Below, in pieces: positions 42,779 through 54,043 of a DNA stretch of 64,000 nt. Origin of the DNA: Mesaphorura yosii (lineage: Eukaryota; Arthropoda; Collembola; Poduromorpha; Tullbergiidae); NCBI GenBank assembly GCA_009869945.1, contig WIXG01000330.1:23384-87383 (forward strand), read 5' to 3'. Positions within the stretch are counted from its first letter, which is position 1, and each line of letters opens with the position of its first letter. A model generated the notes under the pieces. It saw only the letters and a list, made by a program, of their open reading frames with translations. It was not told the origin of the DNA and did not search any database. The translations under genes and the position numbers were made by a program.

Positions 42779-44251
42779 CGTGATGTTTTTTAAATCTTCA
42801 TTTACATTGGTTCAGCGACAGATCAGGACCATGACGTCGAAGTTTGAATTTCTTGAGATTCTGAGGTTGTCTTAATTGTTTGAGGTGTAGGAGCTGGAAC
42901 CGGCCTGGCTGGGTTGACTGTTAACAAGCCGAAGCTGCCACAGGACTCTTCAGCCATCCATACCAACACCTAAATTTGAAAGCACCGTTTCATTTTAGGT
43001 TTGAATTGTCGATAACGTTTACAAGGGCCATATCACGTCGAATGCACCCGTCATCGCTTGATCAATAAAGTTAAGCCTGGGCCATAAAATTTCTAAACTT
43101 AACCCCAAACCCCCCCTAACAAACTTTCTGAAGCTGGTATAATGTTTGCTTGTTTGAATCGAAGTATATTAGTACACTCTATCGCACTTATGCACACATG
43201 AAAGGCGGTACAACTCTCAGAGGTCTTCACTTACCAGATAACCACGTCCAAAGGATTTTAATGGACGGACACAGCCCGCTGATAAGATAACTTGTTTGAT
43301 GTTTGTTGCCTACGTCAGGTTAGTAAACTTTGTTTGTCAGTAGTGAAGCGGATCTGGAAGAATTCTTTGTTTATTTTAGTTGTTGGTTTGTGATTGATTC
43401 AACTCACAGCATTGGAATCAAGTAGGAATTTTGATGCACTGTTGCGGCGCCTTTGATCTTTTAATATTCTGGTCAGCATAGTCGAGATGAGACAGTCGAG
43501 AAAGGCATGTAAAAATGCAAACAGAAGGCGAAAGGAACGTGAGGTGGAAAGAGCGAACGCAACACAGGCAAGCGCTGGACTTGTGCTACATTCTACATGC
43601 GTGCACACTGGCTTTCAACACCAGAAAACATAGACCACCGTGACAAATTGCACATGTGAGACGTAAACATTTCCGCAAAAACAAATCTCGCTAAAAGGCC
43701 GCTTAGTTTTTGGACCCAGCCACTGACTCCCTAACTTTTATGATCGTGGAGCCTTTGCAGGAGGATTTCAGGACATCGCTGGCGAATAAATTCGGCCAAG
43801 CAAACATCGCAAGCACATATAGTCTCGAAATGGATGATGCTAGCTTGTCAAATAATCTAAGGAAGCAACGATGAAATGTACATAATCAATCTTAGAAACT
43901 GCAAGAATATCTCTTGTGCATCCAAATTCCAATTCTAACCTCAATACGAACACATTTTGCTCAACATTTACAAAGCCAAGTCTCAAAAAGGACTTCAATT
44001 GTAATCTTATACGCTGAAGCATACCAACTTGTCTGCCGTCACGCGCCTTTTTCAACTAAACTCCATTTCCACTTGCATTCTAATTTTCAACGCACGTGTG
44101 TAAAAAGTTTCCGCAAATCGGAGTAAGGGCGCAAGAATCCCGAGGGGTAAGAAAATGGCCTCGAATTTTAAGCACACAGTACTGGCTTTAATAATTAACT
44201 TTGCCAAGGACCGTTTCCACATCAGCTCTGCCGTCTACAAATCCATAGGAG
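42779..44251. other. 1.5-kb head-to-head spacer between CACHD1-like and NOPCHAP1-like genes
   Basis: Expected to contain both promoters and 5' UTRs. I see no recognisable coding exon; short open frames at 43399-43608 (-) and 43840-44126 lack domains or splice partners. Confidence 0.45.
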
Positions 44252-44780
44252 ATGGATAAAAAAGAGACCAACTCAAGCTCTACGGGCCAAGTTATAACGA
44301 GGAATGCTGACGCTAAAGCTAAACCCCAGACACAGAACAGGAATTACCTGGAGTATTGTGAAACGAAAAGTAAGGGACTGACGTTGGCGAGATATCGCGA
44401 CAACGCCGGATTGGGGATTGATAGAATATTACCGTGTGAATCTAAACCCTGCTTCTTTCTGTAGAGGTCATTCAGAAGGAGGTGCTGATTGCAAAACTAA
44501 TGAGAGATTCAAGCAAAACCAGTGCCCAGACGCAGAAGGTTCCCCCATCTTCACTTTTAGCTCAGGTGAAATCTTTTCTACCTCAACTGAAAGACGCAAA
44601 CGACAAGTTAGCTGGTGCTGATAAGAAAGATTTTGGACTGGAAGAACCCTGCGATGATCATTACGTTGAAATGGTACGCATGTAAATGAAAATGCAGACA
44701 GATTTCGTTTTTATTATCAAATTCTTAAGCATTTGTTCAACTATTCACAGAATATTGCTGTCTATGAAGAGGAAGACTGA
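44252..44780 (+). CDS. NOPCHAP1 (C12orf45)-like small protein
   Basis: Exons 44252-44369, 44465-44673 and 44751-44780; 118 residues. The family in vertebrates is a cofactor linking NOP58 (box C/D snoRNP core) to the R2TP/HSP90 assembly machinery. Here the recognisable core is PPSSLLAQVKSFLPQLKDAN then DKLAG, followed by DFGLEEPCDD, YVEM and NIAVYEEED. This parallels the conserved family block in order and spacing (SPLL-x-QV-x-x-FLPQ-x-x-x-AN-x-KL, then VIQMDVALFE). The protein is short because the vertebrate Ser/Glu-rich C-terminal tail is missing: the stop follows directly after the EEED cluster. The last coding exon is only 30 bp. Identification rests on this short motif block, so function is inferred. 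Convergent with ADO. Confidence 0.72.
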
Positions 44781-45109
44781 CGGAAGGAAAGTTTTGGCTG
44801 GAGCTGGAGCACAACGCAGCTTTTTCGGGAACCGGAAGGCAGACCGGACAAGAACAGTGACAGTGGAACACAATACATTGCATTGCATTCGAAATGACTG
44901 GTTTATTGAAGAGGATTATTGGACAACATGAATATGACGTTGTCATTTTTTTTTACTTAAAACTTAATATAAAATTCACGGGATTGGGAATTCCGCGACG
45001 TTTTTTCATAGAAATCACAGGATAAAACTTACGGCACTAAATCTATTGATTTTCGTACTTGTCCACCATTATTTATTTATCGATCACAGAATCGTTGCAC
45101 ACCTTCGAA
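44781..45109. other. Short spacer holding the facing 3' UTRs of the NOPCHAP1-like and ADO genes
   Basis: 329 nt between two convergent stops. A canonical minus-strand signal is present for ADO (TTTATT at 45072-45077). The plus-strand gene has only weaker AATATA-like sequence near 44966. Confidence 0.5.
45072..45077 (-). terminator. ADO polyadenylation signal
   Basis: TTTATT on plus (AATAAA on minus), about 33 nt past the ADO stop, implying a very short 3' UTR. Confidence 0.55.
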
Positions 45110-45832
45110 TTACCTCAGCTCATTGTAAAGTTTTCTCAGATCCGGACCCAAGTAGGGTGCTGTGTCATTGTAAAACCCTCTTGGACATGCACACTTGCGC
45201 AGCTCCATCAAAGGTTTTCCTTCGTTTGATATCTCCTTTTCAGCCATCTCTGCTAATTTAACTGGGATGTAGTAATTGCACTCGGGTTTCTCGTTGGAAG
45301 AATTGTACGGTGGACTCAGGATGTCTAGAAACGCTGCGTAGTCGAACTGGTCGTTTTCTCCTTTCACGTAGTCCAGCTGATGATAGTTCCTTTCGTTTGG
45401 TGTGAGAACCGCAACTGGAGAGGAAGAATTTAGAAGGCTCTGCTCCTCGTGCGCAGCGACTTGAAACGAGCTCAGGCTTTTCACTTTTGTGTAGCTGGTC
45501 AGTTTCATTTCGCCACACAATACTTTGATGAAGCCAAACATCCCGGGATGGTCGTGCAAAGGAATCTTGGCATTTCGATGAATGACGAAGATTCCGATGG
45601 TGAACAGCGGATGATCAAATACGTCGATGTAAGTGACTGGTGGCCGTTTGCCTTCGTTCGTGGCTCGCAGTTCCAAGCTACCGTGCAGGTTTATGTCCGA
45701 TGCGCCGCATTTGCCCAGCAATTCGCGAAGCTTCTGCTGGTCGGACGTGGACACAGAAAGCTTCGACGGTGACTTCGAACTTCGAGTAAACACGTCGAAA
45801 GCTGAGCGAATCAATAATTCAATGCAATTCAT
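45110..45832 (-). CDS. ADO: 2-aminoethanethiol (cysteamine) dioxygenase, ADO/PCO-type
   Basis: Non-haem iron thiol dioxygenase that oxidises cysteamine and, in animals and plants, N-terminal Cys of proteins in oxygen sensing (family knowledge). An uninterrupted 240-codon frame, the only multi-exon-free gene in the window. The cupin fold is evident: FTIGIFVIHRNAKIPLHDHP then GMFGFIKVLCGEMKLTSY carries two of the three Fe-binding histidines (His93, His95). The third is expected at His151 in NERNYHQLD. The C-terminal family segment CACPRGFYNDTAPYLGP then DLRKLYNEL is also present. Length fits animal ADO (about 250-270). The start ATG is at 45832. Head-to-head with HYI at a distance of 1.3 kb. 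Absence of introns could reflect an ancestral single-exon gene (vertebrate ADO is also intronless) rather than retrocopying. Confidence 0.93.
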   Translation of the reverse strand: MNCIELLIRSAFDVFTRSSKSPSKLSVSTSDQQKLRELLGKCGASDINLHGSLELRATNEGKRPPVTYIDVFDHPLFTIGIFVIHRNAKIPLHDHPGMFGFIKVLCGEMKLTSYTKVKSLSSFQVAAHEEQSLLNSSSPVAVLTPNERNYHQLDYVKGENDQFDYAAFLDILSPPYNSSNEKPECNYYIPVKLAEMAEKEISNEGKPLMELRKCACPRGFYNDTAPYLGPDLRKLYNELR

Positions 45833-47123
45833 CCTTCTTCGTGGAGACCAAGTTGGCCCCTAGTTAATTATTGAGCAGAGAAATCCCCTTGTTACAAACT
45901 ACGCAAAAATATAATGGATAACGCAAATAGATTTTTATAACAAACTGGGATTTTTGCTTATGCTCTCACCTGAGACGGATCGATGCGAGTGAAGAATGTT
46001 TAGTTAGCTAGTTAGCTGTCGAAATAAAATCAATGCAGTCAGAAATCTAACAACGGTTATCTCTCAAGGTGAGATAACGATGAATCACCAAATTCGCTGG
46101 ACTGTATCAAGTATTTGGCAGATCAAGTGCAAGTTTGCTCATCCGTTGTCCGTTGTATCAGGAGTTCACTGAAAAATATTAGCCAACAGGAAAGGTAATT
46201 TAATAGACGATTATCATCGGTTAGGATATATCATAAAATGGCGAGCCTCTACCTAGTCCAACAAGTTGGTTTTCAAATTCAATGAAGAGAGTCGAATCAA
46301 TTGCAGTAAATTGTAAAATGCGGAATTAATTAGATACGCACTCGCTTTGTAAAACAGGCTAAGATATATTTGCAAGCTTTAAGTTAAAATCTGTTGTGTT
46401 GAAGAATTTTGAACGACAATTAACTCGGGGACAGCATTTTATCAGAGTCAAGACGAAATTGCAGCCATTACTCATACGACACGAACACAGAGGAAAGTGC
46501 CTTCGAATTCGAGGCAGAAATGCTCCAATGAGCTTTTACAAACTCTCAAATCTTCCTTTGTTTCTTGTGCGCAAAAAAATTAGTATTGGCGAATTAGTGT
46601 GTTATTAACTGCATTATCCTTATCCTAAATCCGTTCTTTTCTGAGACAAACTTCTCCGTGAACTTGACAGTGACGAGGCTCTGACCAACACACACAGGAC
46701 CGAGGCCAGGTCAAAGTTTTAAGCATTTTCTGTTTTCTGAAGGACACATTTGTAAATGTGTTGGCTTCTATGGATCCGTGAAAATTAATATCTGGGTTGC
46801 AATTTTATCTACGGTATTTGTATTAGTTATGATAAGTATGAAGCACTTGCTGGTCGCACGATCATACGGAAAGAAAGTCGACCGCTTGTTACACAAGAGA
46901 TATTCAAAAGGATTATGCAATCGTGTAATGAGAAACACTGAACACATGTTACACGTATCGTATGCACTGTTGTAAAGAGATCACTAAAAGCAGGCTACTG
47001 AGATCGTGATCGGGATTTGGACTAGACAGTAGATTAAGAGATGAAATTGATGCATGCGCGTACCATTCTGTAGTCAGCTGTATCTGATCCATCTGATTTA
47101 TTTTGTAGTGACAATTGTACGAA
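45833..47123. other. 1.3-kb head-to-head promoter region between ADO and HYI
   Basis: No coding exon recognised. Just before the HYI start, TTATTTTGTAG (to about 47107) looks like a splice acceptor, suggesting a 5' UTR intron for HYI. The adjacent in-frame TGA supports the annotated ATG. Confidence 0.45.
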
Positions 47124-48389
47124 ATGTCCAAAACGCACCTTAAACTTTGTGCAAACTTGAGTTTCTTGTACCAGGACAAGCGCTCATTTCCGGAACGTCT
47201 GGTCGCAGCGAGTCGTGCTGGGTTCAAAGGTGTGGAGGCTGCGTTTCTCTACGCCATTGATATCAATGAATACGCCAGGATGAAGGAGTCTGTCGGACTG
47301 CAACAAATCCTCATCAATGCGTATCCAGGTAAAATTGACGCCTGCCAAGTCTCAAGACTCTGTGAGGATTTGTCATTGAGCTTTGCAATACGTGCCAGTA
47401 AAAGTGTCGAACATTTGTAGGAGAAACCGGAGAGCTAGGATACTTGGCCCTGCCAGGGCGAGAAAAGGACTTCGAAAATTCTGCAGCACAAGCATTTCGA
47501 GTAGCGGACATTCTCAATTGTAAAAAGTACGAACACATGTAAAAAAGAAACTCAACGAAATTCCACGGTGTGGCCATGTTAGATTTCAAGTTTAATTTAT
47601 GCTTTCTGTTCTAGGATACACTTTATGAGTGGGAAAATGCCCACAGGTCAGCTTCTAAGCAAAGACGCCTGCTACAAGACCCTTGAGGCCAACTTACGGA
47701 AACTGCTTCCGATGTTGGAGGAGAAAGGAATCACGGCGCTTATCGAGGCATGGTTTTCTCACATGGAGCTCCAAATTAAATTGCTTACACTGTGACCCAT
47801 GTCAAATACTACTTTAATTTGACATTTATAGCCCATCAATAGATACACCATTCCCGACTACATTCTCAACGACTTTGACGCAGGTAATAGCAAAAGTATG
47901 ATGCCACCCGAAACAGGTCTTAATTCTGCTGATGTCTCTATTTATGACAGCTTTCTCCATCATAAAGACTTTGAACAGTCCTCTGATTCGTCTTCAGCTG
48001 GACGTTTTCCATTTGCAGCAAATTCATGGAAGTATCACGCATCGGATTAAAGAGTTGATGCCATACGTCGGTAAGTTAATAAAAGTGACCACTTTTGGAT
48101 GATGAAGTATTAATTTGAAGATTATGATTATGCTTCCAGGACACATTCAAATAGCACAAGTTCCAGGGCGTCAGTAAGTCCCTGAAATGGCTGCCTGATT
48201 ACTACACTGAGGCAATTCATCCATTTTCTTTTAAGCGAACCCGACACTCCAGGCGAAATTGACTACAAATACGTCTTCGACCTGATAAAGGACTTGGACT
48301 ACGACGGTTGGATTGGGCTGGAGTACACGCCATTGGAGTCCACTGACGCGGGGCTGGACTGGATCCGCAAACTGGGATTAAGTCTTTGA
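47124..48389 (+). CDS. HYI: Hydroxypyruvate isomerase
   Basis: Putative hydroxypyruvate/tartronate-semialdehyde isomerase of the AP-endonuclease-2 (xylose isomerase-like) TIM-barrel family. Exons: 47124-47328, 47421-47526, 47615-47747, 47832-47883, 47951-48070, 48140-48173, 48236-48389; 267 residues, matching the family. Recognisable segments: KLCANLSFLYQDKRSFPERL at the N-terminus, ERL-x-x-AS-x-AGFKGVEAAF, IHFMSGKMPTG, ALIEPINRYTIPDYIL, LQLDVFHLQQIHG, GHIQIAQVPGRHEPDTPGEI then DYKYVFDLI, and DGWIGLEYTP. These include the metal-binding Glu/Asp/His positions of the fold. The third intron starts with GC instead of GT (GAG|GCATGG at 47748); no GT donor in that area preserves the phase. An in-frame TGA five codons upstream supports the start. 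Convergent with SLC41A copy A. Confidence 0.93.
47748..47831 (+). other. GC-AG intron in HYI
   Basis: Donor GAG|GCATGG, acceptor TTTATAG|CCC, 84 nt. Joining gives ...TALIE|PINRYTIP..., the conserved family sequence, in phase 0. The only nearby GT (47752) would shift the frame. Confidence 0.8.
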
Positions 48390-48749
48390 AAAGTTTACAC
48401 GAAACCTGACAGTACGACGAAATTACGATGAGAAATAAAAACTATAAATAATTGTAATCAGGATTTATTCCAGCATTATGAGTAGTTCGTTTGAACGATT
48501 CAATCAACTTCCAGAAACACAAAAGGCGAGATGAGCAGATTAGATTGGCGATTGGACTACTTGGCGAACAATTGTGCTTTTTACTTCCGTCCGTAGTCCA
48601 ATCCACTTTTTATTGTCCAGTAATGTCCAGTAACAAACTATGTAACAAGCATTTTCTGTCACTGAGAACAGACAGAGACATCATCAGGACAAAAGGTGGT
48701 TCGAGAACTTAACGCTTCCTAAATACTGTTTATATTTGGGGATCTTCAA
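48390..48749. other. Facing 3' UTRs of HYI and SLC41A copy A
   Basis: HYI has AATAAA at 48434-48439 (+). For the convergent SLC41A copy A, minus-strand AATAAA (TTTATT on +) occurs at about 48608 and at 48464-48469. If the distal one is used, the two transcripts overlap tail to tail. Confidence 0.5.
48434..48439 (+). terminator. HYI polyadenylation signal AATAAA
   Basis: AATAAA 45 nt after the HYI stop. Confidence 0.6.
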
Positions 48750-50862
48750 TTATTTAGACATTATGAAGAAGACGAGGTAGAGGAGCCCAGAACCGAGCAA
48801 ATCACCCAAGGCTGTCAGGAAAGGAATAGCCGAAGTATCGGGATCTAAAATCAAGAAATAAACCTCTAATTTACAAGCACTTCAGGAAATGCTTTAGTTT
48901 GAGTCACACCTATTTTCTTAGTCCAGAGCCAATTGATAAGTATAGTGGCAACGTAGAGCAAGATGACGACCTGAATAAGCGCGGCTGTCAGGTAAAGAAT
49001 CAGAAACGTTATAGACAGTTGATCCTCACCGCCTGAAACAAAATATGTGACCGTGGTGAAAGTCAAGTGTCCCGGAAGGACGATAGCGAGTAACACACGG
49101 GCGGCGACCGAATTCACGCCTGCAAAATGCATTTGTTAACTGTATAAAGTATAAATGCTATCGGGAAAATAATGTGTGCTTGAAGTATTTGTCATTGCCT
49201 TGCTTGAAAAACACGCTCCAAGGAGAAATCCACACACTGGAATCTTTGCCGGAGGGTTTCTTGGCCAACTGTCCAATGTCACAATCTCTGTGAAGGGTGG
49301 TGGATATACGGCTGGCTTGCACGCTCACCAGGTTGCCACCTACTCCATTTATCACTGAAGATTTCCAACTAATTATTCTATGTCGAATAAATCAACAATA
49401 TTCCTACTTCTTACCCGGCTGATAAAGAGCTAGCTTCGGGAAGCTCGACTCTGCCATGTCAAGCAGAAGACCACCACCGCTGAAAGAAAGAAATTTAATT
49501 AGAATTGAGTCACGACGCTTCTTATTTGGTGCTGGACCCTTAATCAGGTTAATGAGCTAACCTACTGATGGACATTGCAAGGATGACTGGCGGCCAACCA
49601 GTTCTCAAAATTCGCCTAGTATAATCGTTCTTGTATGATATCCAAATCCATAGAGGCAGGAAGGCAAAGTAGGCTAAAGTGATAGTTGGAGCCAGCCAAA
49701 ACTTATCTTCTGAAATACCAGAAAGCACAAGGGTCGGTAAATTCGGGTACTTTACATGATCTGGAACAACGTCTTTCAGGTTCGGTTGACTGACCGACTT
49801 CTTCGTACAAAGTAGCTCCAAGCCAAGCCAGCAGGAACAGAGTGACCAAGTCTCCCAAACTGGCTGCGATCGGTGTGGCTACATTGTCGGGATTGACTTT
49901 CAGCTTCCGCGACAAGAGAATTACAGCAACCATTAAAACTCCTAATATGCAACTGGCGGATGCAGCCGTGAGGATGGAGCAAGCACACAACAGGAGGGCG
50001 TCGTCGAGCACAAAAGGACGCCCACATGCCACGCCCATTATGGTTGCGACAACTGAAGCCAAAAATCCAACCACGACGGCCTGGACCTGCCCAAGAGATT
50101 GACAATCGGAATGAGATCCTCCAGTTACAATGACCCGGCAATGGCAATTCAAGCAAAGTCGTCGAACCTGAGTTAAAGCAAGATTGCCAAATGCAATGTG
50201 AAGTTGCAAATGTGTGGAGTCAAAGTGTCCGAGATTGGCATGCGTTGAGAGACGTGACGCCAGCGTCATTTCGAGGTTCCCTGTCGCAAATTACTTAATT
50301 GTTGCAATGCACACCCAAATTGAAATACCCTTTTTGGACTATACCCTTAAGACCAAGAAGTGGAGTGACCAGCACCAAAAATTCGGGGATTTCCTTGAAT
50401 ACTTTCCAGTCCTACAATGTCGAATCAAATGTGCCGGCGCATGAGGATATTTCGTAATTGTCAATAGTTTAAGTATTGAGGTGCTACCTTCACACGATCC
50501 AGAAGCAGGCCGGCTCCTACCATGCCCATGCCGGCAATCATGAATGGCCCAAACACTTGAAGCAGGATGATGTACCATTTCTCGTGAGTTTTGAGATGAA
50601 TCAGCGAATCCCGAGAGTCGTAACTGCTGCTTTCCTTCAGCGAAGCAATGGACTCGGACCCATGAAACCCGTTTGGAGCCGCGCCGCTTATTTGGGCCTC
50701 AACTTCCGACTGATTCGTTAAAGTACTAGTTGTGAAAACTGGCGCTTCAAGTCCCGGCTTGACTGACAGCGTGGGAGTGGATGTGGGTCTGGAAATATCG
50801 GAGGGATTGTTCTTGACAGCATAGTCCTTGCCACTGACGCTTCCTCCGGAAGGGTTGTCCAT
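48750..50862 (-). CDS. SLC41A-type magnesium transporter, copy A
   Basis: Membrane Mg2+ transporter/exchanger of the MgtE-related SLC41 family. Exons: 50862-50488, 50411-50345, 50280-50168, 50086-49795, 49709-49562, 49479-49415, 49354-49199, 49119-48910, 48844-48750; 506 residues, typical of SLC41A1-3. After a ~95-residue Ser/Thr-rich cytoplasmic N-terminus come [92 protein letters not shown] and DTSAIPFLTALGDLLGSGLL. These are the hallmark repeats of the two MgtE-like halves, including the acidic/Asn residues lining the pore. The seventh intron uses a GC donor. Exon lengths 67, 113, 148, 65 and 210 (split in B as 149+61) match copy B, so the two genes are paralogues in the same orientation, 3.2 kb apart. 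Confidence 0.93.
49120..49198 (-). other. GC-AG intron in SLC41A copy A
   Basis: Minus strand: donor CAAG|GCAATG at 49198, acceptor TTTTGCAG|GC at 49120, 79 nt. Joining gives FFKQ|GVNSVAARVLL, matching the family. The homologous intron of copy B has the ordinary donor GAAG|GTAATT in the same phase. Confidence 0.78.
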
Positions 50863-53800
50863 ACTTGTGCCCGAGATTTCTGCGTTTCACTTATTTCGTG
50901 CGATTAGCAATCCACTGCCTGCGAAAAAACGTGAGGATCCACATTAAACTCTGGGACGCCAAGTGCTTGCAATTGTGCTGAAAAAGTTTGAACCATTGAA
51001 CATGTCCCGTATACACTTCGCGTACGTCACGTCGTGACACATAAATTCCGTTTTTCAATAGAAATGCTAAGGTTGAGTAGGACTAATACTCTTGATAAGG
51101 TTGTGTCATGCATGACTCAACCTTCTTAGGTTGAAGGATTGCGATATTCGCAACTGGAGGCTGGTGCATGAAATTGCAGATTGTGCGTGCAAAAAGTGCA
51201 ACTCAATTGAAGGTCATAAATCGCGTACTGTTGACGTTCACGTCTCGCACAGACGTAAATTCGCATGGGTTCAGCAAGTCAATCGTTCACAAACTCATCC
51301 GGTGCACCCCTAACAGAATCAATCACGTTTAATCCTACTTGGCTCAATTTCGAACTTCGTATTGTTGTCTGGATAACTTCAGACAACAATACTCCACGTA
51401 GTCATAGACGTCAATTGACCGTCAAGTCAATTTCTTCAACCCCAATTGCACGCTGTACAGCATCACGCGCCACGCTCTACAGGATTTCACTCAATGCCGA
51501 TTGTCTTAGTTCTTTAACCAGGAGTAATTGACTGTAGCAATACCATAGGTGGCACAATGTTTAGATGTTTGAACTTACCAATCCGGAGAAATTGACTAAC
51601 CAATTAAGCCGGAATTAACATTTGCAGAAATCCACCAGACTCAAGACCTTAACTTTGTCTCACTCAGATGCACTCTTCGTGTGCATAGTAATACCTCTCA
51701 CTCATCACATTGAAGACTAATTGAAGTCATATAATGCTGTCGAACATAAAAGACTGGAAAGACTGACTCATTTCCACCCGCTAGAATAAAAAATGAAATA
51801 GACAAAAGACGGCAATGATATACGCGTTGTCTGATCAGCAATTCAAGGGAATATTTCATTGTTACATGACAAGTCCTTCGTGCAGTGCGCTTTCAAATTC
51901 TCTTCTGGGAAAAATTATGCAATGCAGCGAGCGACCTGAAAGTGTAGCCCCAATCTGTCCACAGAGTCCACACGATCGTGTCGTGTCAAGAGCAACTCCG
52001 TGGGAAACAAAAAGTGGCTTGGCAGGTATCGCATCAATCGGAATCAAGAATCGGTCGCTTTAACCACATTAACGCGCACGTCTCAAGGGCGTCAACGACT
52101 GCATTGCACTGCTACTGTGGAATGTACCTATCAGCATTCTAGCTCCAAAAATATTCTTAACTTCGATTTTTGAGTATTTTATCTTTCTCTGTACCTCGAA
52201 ATAAAGAATCTTAGCGCGAGCGCGCATTTGACGAACTAATTACCCAGACACAAACACGACGCGAGTTAAGGCATGCATTTGTATGTTGCATGTTTTTTCT
52301 CATCCACCATTAAGGATTCCGCGATAAATGCTTGCATGCTCAGAGATATCCAGGAACGACATAATAACAGAGATAAGAGCGACTTTCTTCCCAGACACAA
52401 GAAAAAACGTGGGTAGACTGATTGAGGAGCAAATTATATGCCTTAAAGTTGAACGTCTACACAAAATTAGGCACTGGCACCTTCTCTTCGTGTGTCACTC
52501 GCCCTTCAAGTCCAAGCGTTCAAATTGCAAGGCAATGGTGATGTTTCTAATAATTTCCCCTGGACATGACTGACTATCGATGCTACGATTTTTCAGCCGA
52601 CGATAAGCAAATACGATATAAATTTCTCACACACGACGATGATCAGTTTATGTCCTTGGAGCCTTGGGTCTGAAACCTGGAGACACAGCAGGCCGAGTGT
52701 CTAAAACTGATACGAAGCCTCCTTTGAGGATAAGGCAAACACACAAAAAACGGGCGTCGTGTTGATTTCTCCTCGGCACCAGAGACTGACACTGAAATGA
52801 AGCTGCTTCGGAAAGAAAAGCTAAATGGTCTCATGATTTGGAAGCGTGTCGAATCTCACCTGCAGTTTGCACTAATGCCATGCCTTGCCTGTTCCGAGCG
52901 TGTGAGACATGAAAATTGCTTACTAATGTCGACGACAATGGACAATAAACATTTAATGTTAAGCAATGAGAGTGTGCAACCTTGACGTGTGTTTGGCGGA
53001 ACCATAAATCCAGTCATTCAGTGCAGGGTAGAAACCAATTCCACTCAATGCAGTACGTGCTTCTAGTGAATGAGCGGAATTATTCACAGGCATCAAACTC
53101 GTAATGCCGCCGTCAATTGATTTCCCATTCACGAGCGAATGAATGTGCCCAAAGCCGAAAATGAAAACATGTAATTTTTAATATATTTTCATGCACATGT
53201 GAACAATGCAATGCAAATTGATTTTAGAATTTGTACTGGAACGGTCATCTTGAATTCTGAAGCCCAGTTCCTCAGTCATCCAGCTGGCAATTTTCAACCT
53301 GGAGAAATGACGCCATTTACAAAATGTACATGCAATTATGATCGTAGTGCTTTTATTCAACTCAGACGCGGATAATGGTTTCGTTACAATTCCGAACAGA
53401 ACAAAGCGAGGAGGATTAACTAACGATTAAACAAGAGCAGGGAAGAAGTACATTATATAAATGCGAATATTTTCTTTGGCTAAGGTAATGAACTATTTGA
53501 AACTGTCCAGATACATTGCAGTGCAGGGAATTAAGATTCTAAGAATACAATCTACACTACAAGCGGAAAAGGTGCGAGATCAAACTGATTGTCACATAAT
53601 TCGATGATGCTGATATAACACATTACTGCAGTTTACATCTATGTGATGCCTATAATAGTAACAACAATAACAGTCACAGACGATGGGCAGCACAATGATT
53701 GAATTTCATAAATGAGCAGAGGTCTCACAAACTTCCAGTTTCTGGGAAACACCTATCGATTCAGGAACCTAATCTTATCCCTTGATTATGGTCAGAAGGA

Positions 53801-54043
53801 CTCGTTGTTTTCGGAACCTAACCTTAAAATTACTATTTGCTCAACGTCGAAGTATTTTTAAAAAGCGAACATTGTAACTACAGAAGGCACTTAATGGTGC
53901 TAGACTATTAGGACGGTGCGAATAAGAAGGTGAGAAAGCCCAACAAAATGTGGGTTATTGTCTTCAATACAATAATCGTCCATCACTGGATTAATGCCAA
54001 ACAATCCAACATAAATTGTGCGTAGTTTGTGTGGCTCTTGCTT
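50863..54043. other. 3.2-kb spacer between the two SLC41A paralogues
   Basis: Contains the 5' flank of copy A and the 3' flank of copy B (minus-strand AATAAA candidate near 53351). No additional exon or third SLC41A fragment was recognised. The main structural feature is the perfect inverted repeat at 51359-51392. Confidence 0.45.
51359..51392. repeat. Perfect 13-bp inverted repeat with 8-nt loop
   Basis: GTATTGTTGTCTG at 51359-51371 is followed by an 8-nt spacer and its exact reverse complement CAGACAACAATAC at 51380-51392. Either strand could fold into a hairpin. It is intergenic, upstream of SLC41A copy A. Confidence 0.85.
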
